From assembly GCF_932526225.1 (NCBI RefSeq), contig NC_064047.1:14763621-14827620 (forward strand): DNA of 64,000 bases, written 5' to 3'. The notes under the pieces are model-generated. The model ran no database searches, was not told where the DNA came from, and saw only the letters and a list, made by a program, of their open reading frames with translations. Positions 58,342 through 64,000 of this stretch are shown piece after piece; position 1 is the first letter of the stretch; each line of letters opens with the position of its first letter. The position numbers and the translations under genes are program-made. This stretch comes from Nematostella vectensis (taxonomy: Eukaryota > Cnidaria > Anthozoa > Actiniaria > Edwardsiidae).

Positions 58342-61300
58342 GCGGAGCTAAGCGCGGCCGCAGGTCGCGCGCGTAGCCCCATAGGCATAGAAATATGGTA
58401 TAGGTATGCGACTTGGTTTTTGTGGTCATCGCGCGGGTACCCTGTGGTGTCACTCGCCAGCCAGTCAGCCGCGCGACTCCCAGGCCCCACTCGGCCCCGA
58501 AATGTCGACTAAATACAAGCACGGAGCAGGGGAGAAAGTTCTTGTCGATTATGCGATAATTATTTATTTTGACTCAAATTTTGTGACTTAAGGGTAAAGT
58601 CAACTAGAGGAGATCTACTAACATTCATTCACGCCAAGATTTATCTGGTTTTAGCTAGTAAATTTAAGCAAGTAACAGTTCACATTAAAAAGCGAACAGA
58701 ACCACAAGAAAGCGACCAAAAAAAACAAAAAAACAAACAATGCCAGGTGAGTTTCGGACGACGATTTGTATTGTCTATTGAGGATATAAAAGTTATTAGG
58801 CTTTTTGTTGTCCTTTTTGTATGCTTTGAGAATGCGAGTACTTAACTTAGTAATCAAATTATTTGAGCATAACAGGTTTTGTTTTGACATTCTTCGTTTT
58901 ATCTATATTCTTGATTTTGTTGAATAAAATACGATACAACAAAAACTGGAATTCGTCTTTAATAAGACTTCTTCAGGGCAGATTGATTGTGTTGAGATAT
59001 TTCATTAAGGCTAACCAATATCGTGTTGCATTTGTCAAATACTGCTAAAGAAGACCGTTCTTGTCTTTATATCCTGTGCTCTTAGTCCTAAGAAGATACA
59101 TATCCTTAGAAGATACAGCAGCTTTTTCAACTTACAAGATAAATTTTCCTTACCGAGGATAAAAAAAAACCCTATTTTCAATATGTATTGTTGTTATTGT
59201 CTGCATCTTGCATCTCATGTGTTTATTTTTTTTCAAATAGTTGTGGAAAATTAGTTAGATTATAAATGGCTTGATACAATTATTGTTTTGAAAGAAATAA
59301 TAAATAATTGTTTTCACTCTTTTATGAACCAGGAACTACCTGAGGGCCAAGATGAATGCTAAAGACTGGAAGACATGAGAATTAAAAATCATGTCTTGAA
59401 GAGAACAGTAGGATGTTCTTATTCACTAGTCATTTGATACCCCCACACCCATGGTCCCAGGGAAGGGTGGGGGATTAAACTTTAATAAAAGCCTGTTTCC
59501 AAGTTAAGAGTCAAAATAAACAGTCAATACCACCACCCCTCTTGAAATATTCTGGTTAAAAAGTGGTCTAAAACCCCACATTAACCCCTGACTTCTGCAG
59601 GACCATAAGGGAGGGGGTGCAAATGACTAGTTCATTACTATGTGATTCAGCAGTACACACTCATAGGTTTTTTTTAGAACAAGATACTTATATAATATAA
59701 AACTAAAAACAAACTTTTGCTTTTTAAATAATAAATCTGTAAAGAAAATAGTTTTCTATCAACCTAAAGATAATGGGAAAGGGGATATTTTAGAAAAGTA
59801 CTGAATATAATTATCACATTATTGTTATTATATTTTCTTCCTTTTTCTTCTCCCTGTTGACTATTTTTATGCAATTGATGCTCTTTTCTATTTCCCCTCT
59901 ACACCAAAAATAAATTAATGAACAGATTTGATTTTTAAATTAGAAATTTTCATTTATAACTTTCACTTATATTTTCTTTTTAGGATTTTCTTTCCAAGTC
60001 TCTTGCCCATTACATTTATTTTAGATGTTTAGATTTATTTCATTGGAATAGTTAGATCCAGGTTTTCTCAAAACACCAAAATATAATGCATTACTGGATG
60101 TATATTTGTAGAAATTAATTCCCATGGGGATGGAAAATCACCACTTAAAATGGTACATTAAATCTTCAGCATTACATCTTATCTAAAATTGTGTCTGACA
60201 CTATATTCCATCTTTGAAATCCTGTTTCATCCATTGTTCTTCGCAAGAACAAAGCTTGTCAGAATGTAGCTTTACAAATGTACATTAATGGAACTTTTAT
60301 TAACCCATTGACTCCTGGCTTTTTTTGAGCTGAATTTACAAAATTTACAGACTGAAAACAGATACCTCCCCTCCTACTCTGAGCTTTATACAGCCCGTAA
60401 AAGTCAAACACAGCTGCACCTAGTCAGCGGTATCCAAGCTTTCCAACAGTGCTTTGCAGTCCCCACTTTTAATCCCTCGTCGTTGTGCTGAAGCCAGCAC
60501 AAGTTGATGGTTGCTTATTTTCATCAAAAATACAGCTATGAGCATATTAGGAGAGTGTATCAGGACATAATGAAGTCTTTTGGGGCATAATTGAGTGATT
60601 TGCTTATGGATATTTGCAAGCAAAGGTGGATTCATGATGATTATTTCTTGTTTGGCTTTGCATGGATGAGAAAATAATTTTCTAATGAATCACCACAGCT
60701 CTAGTAAATGCTGTCTTTTCTGAAACCAAATTGATTCCAAAATTGTTTACACTGCTATTCTGGGTCTGTAGGACCTGGAATTGATTTCTTTGGCTTCGGG
60801 GTGAAAAGACTTATAAAAAACCATCTGACTTTGGGTAGAGGAGTGTTGACTGCCCCTCCCCTCGTGAATTTTCCCCTGGATCTCCCAGAATGCTTTGCAA
60901 TACGTAAAGACATCTTCGTGGTTGTACAATCCTTCAAGGAGCGGACATTGTGTTTTGAGGCCATGGAAATGTACCTGGAGGATCAGAATAAAGGTATCTA
61001 TTTGTGTCTTGAGCTGTGTTTGCTGATCTCTCTCCCTTGTGTGGTATTTTGAGCGTTTTATTGAGAGGGGTGATTCTGCTTTTCTCTCCTTTTTCGATTT
61101 TAAATTTTTCAAAGAACCTGTGCTATTATTTGGCTTAAGAGTAGTTGCCAACAACTTGGTTGGATGCATATCTTCAAGACCATTTATCCCTTAGACTGAT
61201 GCCTGAGTATCTTCATCTTGTTGTGTTTAGTTTGCATTTATGAATTTTTGGGGTTTCTTGGTATTCCCCAAAGCCGGTACAGGCCAATTGAAGGGTCATT

Positions 61301-62255
61301 GTGTTAAGGGGAAGGGTTTTTTAGGGCAAGATACTTAAACTTTACACTAGCAACAACCTTGTTCTTTTTCAATAATAGAATTCTGTTCACATAACTTGGA
61401 TAGCAAAGACATGGCCTCTTTAGAGGCCTGTGGTGGTGAAAGGGTTAAGATAATGGGAAAGGGGAAATGTCAAGAAATTCTCAATCAAATTATTTTCATT
61501 ACTGTTATATTTTTTTTCACCAAACCTTTCAAGTTGAGTCAATTCAATTTTTATCTCCTCTCCCGTCGATTATTTTTTAGTCAATTGATATTCTTTGATT
61601 CCTCTCTACCCCAAACATAGATCAATGAAAGGGTTTGGTTTGAAATTAGAAGTTAGCATTTTCAATCTGTTTTTTCTTCATTGCATTCATTTGGGAGTAG
61701 GCCACCAACAACAAGGCCACTATATGGTAAATGGTGGGTGCACCAATATGTAATGCATGAAAGGAGATATATTTTTGGAGTTTAATTTCCAGACATTTTT
61801 CTGAATATTTGGTACAATGAAGGAGAGAATTGCCACTAAATCAATACATAAAAATCACAGTATGGCATCTAAACAGTTTAAATATATTATTTCGAATCTT
61901 TGGAATGCTGTTACATCCATGACATTTTCTGCACAAGGGCAAAGCTTGTGGGAGTATTGTTTTGATTAAAAAAAGATATTCATGATGGAACTTCTATGAT
62001 GGGACATAAGAATTTACCATTAGACTCTTGACAACTTTGACAGCCATATCCACACCAGGAATTGTGTTTGTTAACTTTGATGTACTGCATAATTTAAATT
62101 ATTGAATAAGGCCTGGATCCATTTGGTTGGTACAATAAATAAATCTCAGTAGAGAGCAGGATCCTAGATCCCCCAATAATACCTTTGATCAGTCAACACA
62201 AAAGGTGTTTATGCTGGCTCCGCTTTTAGGCAGTGCCTAAATCTATATATTAGAA
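58341..62255. repeat. Second copy of the direct duplication of about 2.9 kb, with a 1-kb insertion
   Basis: This follows the first copy immediately and ends with the same TAATATATA-type terminus, near 62255. Identity is high over long stretches (for example 57830-58200 against 61720-62100). The copy includes the 60304-61303 insertion absent from the first copy. Duplicated arms of a foldback could arise by unequal exchange or nested transposition. Confidence 0.85.
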
Positions 62256-63040
62256 CCTGTAAGTATTTACGTATTTACATCAAAACAAGGATATATATGA
62301 CTTTGATATGGCATCTTGACGTCAAACTAAAGCTGGTATGGTGTTTTAGTCTGAGCGATTGGTTATGGGGAAAAAAACGAACAAACGAGCATTATAAAAG
62401 CACAACAATAAAAGAAAAATAACTTTCATATTCTCAATACAAACCGTCGTCTAAAACTCACCTTGGCAGTCTTTTTTTTTTTCGCTTTCTGTTGTGGTTG
62501 TGTTGTTCGCTTTTGTTGTAAACTGTGAAGTTGTATAATTTCTGCTAGCAAGGAACTCGTCGACACAAGCGAATGATTTTTATAGCTGAAAACAGACATC
62601 AAGGCCCTTTCTTCTCAGGATCTTCTTACATATATATAGACGTGAATGAATATACGATGGTAGTGTAGATCCTCCATAGTCCTCCTCTATAGTCCTCTTT
62701 TTAGCTGTTGCGACGGGCGGGATTCACGAACACTCGGGTAGATTTTACTATCGACTCGTACTTTAGACAAAACGGTTCCTAAAAGACTTCAGTCCATTTG
62801 AATCCGCATATTTTCTCATTAAATACTGCCTTTTTTCTGTGAACATACGAACTTTGAACTAAAAGCACATAAAAGCGTAAGACCGAGAGGGGCCTGAGAG
62901 TTGCGCGGCTGGATTACTGGCTGATTTGTGACACCACAGGGTAACCGCACGATGACCACAAAACCAAGTCGCATAACTTACCATATTTCTATACCTATGG
63001 AGCTCCGCGCGCGGCCGCGCTGGCCCCGCTATAAATGTTT
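58345..63040. mobile_element. Composite element bounded by inverted AGCGGAGCC ends of about 450 bp
   Basis: The end at 58345 (AGCGGAGCTAAGCGCGGCCG, then TATGCGACTTGGTTTTTGTG and GGGTACCCTGTGGTGTCACT) is found inverted at 62890-63040 (GTGACACCACAGGGTAACCG, AAACCAAGTCGCATAACTTA, GCGGCCGCGCTGGCCCCGCT). Inversion continues inward: AGCGAACAGAACCACAAGAA near 58690 pairs with TTCTGTTGTGGTTGTGTTG near 62490. The second foldback-arm copy lies inside. No coding sequence was recognised. Confidence 0.6.
60304..61303. mobile_element. TTAA-flanked insertion of exactly 1000 bp, non-autonomous
   Basis: TTAA at 60300-60303 and at 61304-61307 flank the segment. The ends CCCATTGACTCCTGG and, reverse complemented, CACAATGACCCTTC are short imperfect inverted repeats. 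The sister copy at about 57355 reads ACTTTTATTATGGAAAGGG with no insertion, matching the flanks ACTTTTATTAA and GGGGAAGGG, so it serves as the empty site. TTAA targets and ends beginning with C fit piggyBac- or Kolobok-like elements. Short frames inside (60747-61169 minus) show no transposase. Confidence 0.7.
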
Positions 63041-63297
63041 TCATGCTTTTATTTACACTGAATTACACTGCATATTTGGGAAAAATCTTCAGGTACAGTG
63101 CTTACATACTCCCTTATGATATTGTAAACTGCATAGATCAGTCTGTGCATGTAAAGCACACTTTATCATGCCTAATCCAGTAATTTACAATAAAGAAATA
63201 TTAACATTATACTGGTAGTGGAGAACTGGTAGTAGTAGACGAAGTGGTTTGAGTAAATGCAGAATTGGGATCAGCTCACCGTCCTGGGCCGTCGTGA
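63041..63297. other. No gene recognised
   Basis: AT-rich sequence right of the composite element. No repeats, open frames or RNA genes stand out. Confidence 0.4.
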
Positions 63298-63500
63298 ACG
63301 ATTTCAAAAATCCTTCACGGTTTTTAAAATCCTTCACGATTTTTAAAATCCTTCACGATTGTTAAAATCCTTCACGATTTCGAAATCGTTCACGATTTTT
63401 TAAATCCTTCACGATTTCGAAATCATTCACGATTTTTGAAAGTCCTTCAGGATTTGGAAATCCTTCACGATTATGAAATCCTTCACGTTTTTGCATTAGT
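63298..63500. repeat. 19-20-bp minisatellite, about 10 units
   Basis: CCTTCACGATTTTTAAAAT-type units recur with CCTTCACG at 63312, 63331 and 63350 and then with variants (TTTCGAAAT, ATTCACGAT) to about 63495. Alternating CGATTTCGAAATCG words give local dyad symmetry. Confidence 0.9.
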
Positions 63501-64000
63501 CCGGCTTCACGACTTTCGAATTTGTGTGAAATTGTTATAGCGGATATAGCTAAGAGAAAGGAGAAAGGGATCCGGACAAAGTACCTGACGGCGTTCCCGT
63601 TCGCTTAGCCACCAGTGCACGGTGGAATGCGGCGAGTCTCTCCGATTTCTTAGCGAAATCAAATCACCAGGATCTGCTAGATTTTTCGAAAAAGTGTGTT
63701 CTTAACTGCGCATATTTACTGCACGACAAAGTGGAACTCGTCCTCTACCGTGTCCGGACATAATTGGCATGTCCGTTCATGTGACACCTCCCCTTCTCTA
63801 ATTTGAGGTCATGGTCGAGGTAAAAATGGTGGCGCAAAATATGACGCCTCCCCCCCCAACAAAATAAATAAATAAAATAATAATAATGAAATAAAGGGCT
63901 TGGGATTTGTATAAGTTGTCTTTGTTGAAACAGCATTCCATAGTCATGTCATGTGGCGACTCAATAATCACCGGGTTTTTCTAGCTATTCAAGTAAGGTA
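63501..64000. other. No gene recognised to the right edge
   Basis: The sequence includes a C8 run with A/T-rich AATAAATAAATAAAATAATA near 63855-63885. A minus frame at 63745-63936 has no recognisable domain. A gene could begin beyond the window. Confidence 0.4.

Noticed and set aside
60747-61169. Transposase in the TTAA element
   Set aside because: The 140-residue frame has no DDD/DDE motif or family resemblance, and a plus-strand frame overlaps it.

Overview
This window looks like repeat-dense intergenic DNA from an animal nucleus, most plausibly an anthozoan cnidarian such as a sea anemone or coral. The clues are Penelope-like, LINE, Crypton, Ginger2/KRBA2-like and CACTG-type elements side by side, short TTAGGG-type telomere motifs, an AT-rich background, and no bacterial gene organisation. 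The species is an inference. I find no convincing intact host gene; every recognisable protein belongs to a mobile element, and almost all of those are broken.

Layout. 1-12578 is an uninterrupted 38-bp satellite of 331 units with no net length change over the whole array. Its first 9 kb is a diverged duplication of a block about 4.6 kb long. A short flank (12579-12835) carries a single relic monomer. Then come a 27-bp minisatellite (13116-13505), a mostly featureless stretch, a 33-bp minisatellite (16411-16575) and a 39-bp satellite of about 110 units (16795-21110) that is open on both strands. A decayed Crypton tyrosine-recombinase gene (22.0-23.3 kb, minus) and a 12-unit 35-bp array (24151-24570) follow. 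The flanks of the 39-bp and 35-bp arrays share an inverted motif, which suggests the satellites grew out of related elements.

25.4-31.2 kb holds small inverted-repeat elements, a perfect 44-bp foldback and no genes. 31.2-34.25 kb is an inverted-repeat element containing a 5'-truncated LINE (minus) whose 3' end runs into a long GATA/GGTA microsatellite, followed by a second LINE tail (plus). 34.3-36.55 kb is a Penelope-like element with an intact RT plus GIY-YIG reading frame, a hammerhead ribozyme downstream of it, and an inverted 5' segment of the twin-priming type. 36.55-40.8 kb is a Ginger2/KRBA2-like DNA transposon with a frameshifted DDE integrase gene, long inverted ends with matching subterminal minisatellites, a telomere-like 24-bp array and a tRNA-like segment.

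41.56-47.14 kb is an array of decamers that flips orientation twice and is split by a 2825-bp CACTG-ended non-autonomous transposon. 48.9-51.36 kb is a plus-strand LINE with a 2A-like motif, an APE endonuclease and an RT broken by three in-frame stops. 51.4-63.0 kb is a nest of inverted-repeat elements: a 5.3-kb foldback with arms of about 2.3 kb, a direct duplication of its right arm, and a 1000-bp TTAA-flanked insertion that can be dated relative to the duplication because the sister copy is the empty site. A 19-bp minisatellite (63.3-63.5 kb) is the last clear feature.

Nothing here behaves as a pathway or operon. The theme is how mobile elements, their terminal repeats and their internal tandem repeats generate satellites and palindromes.
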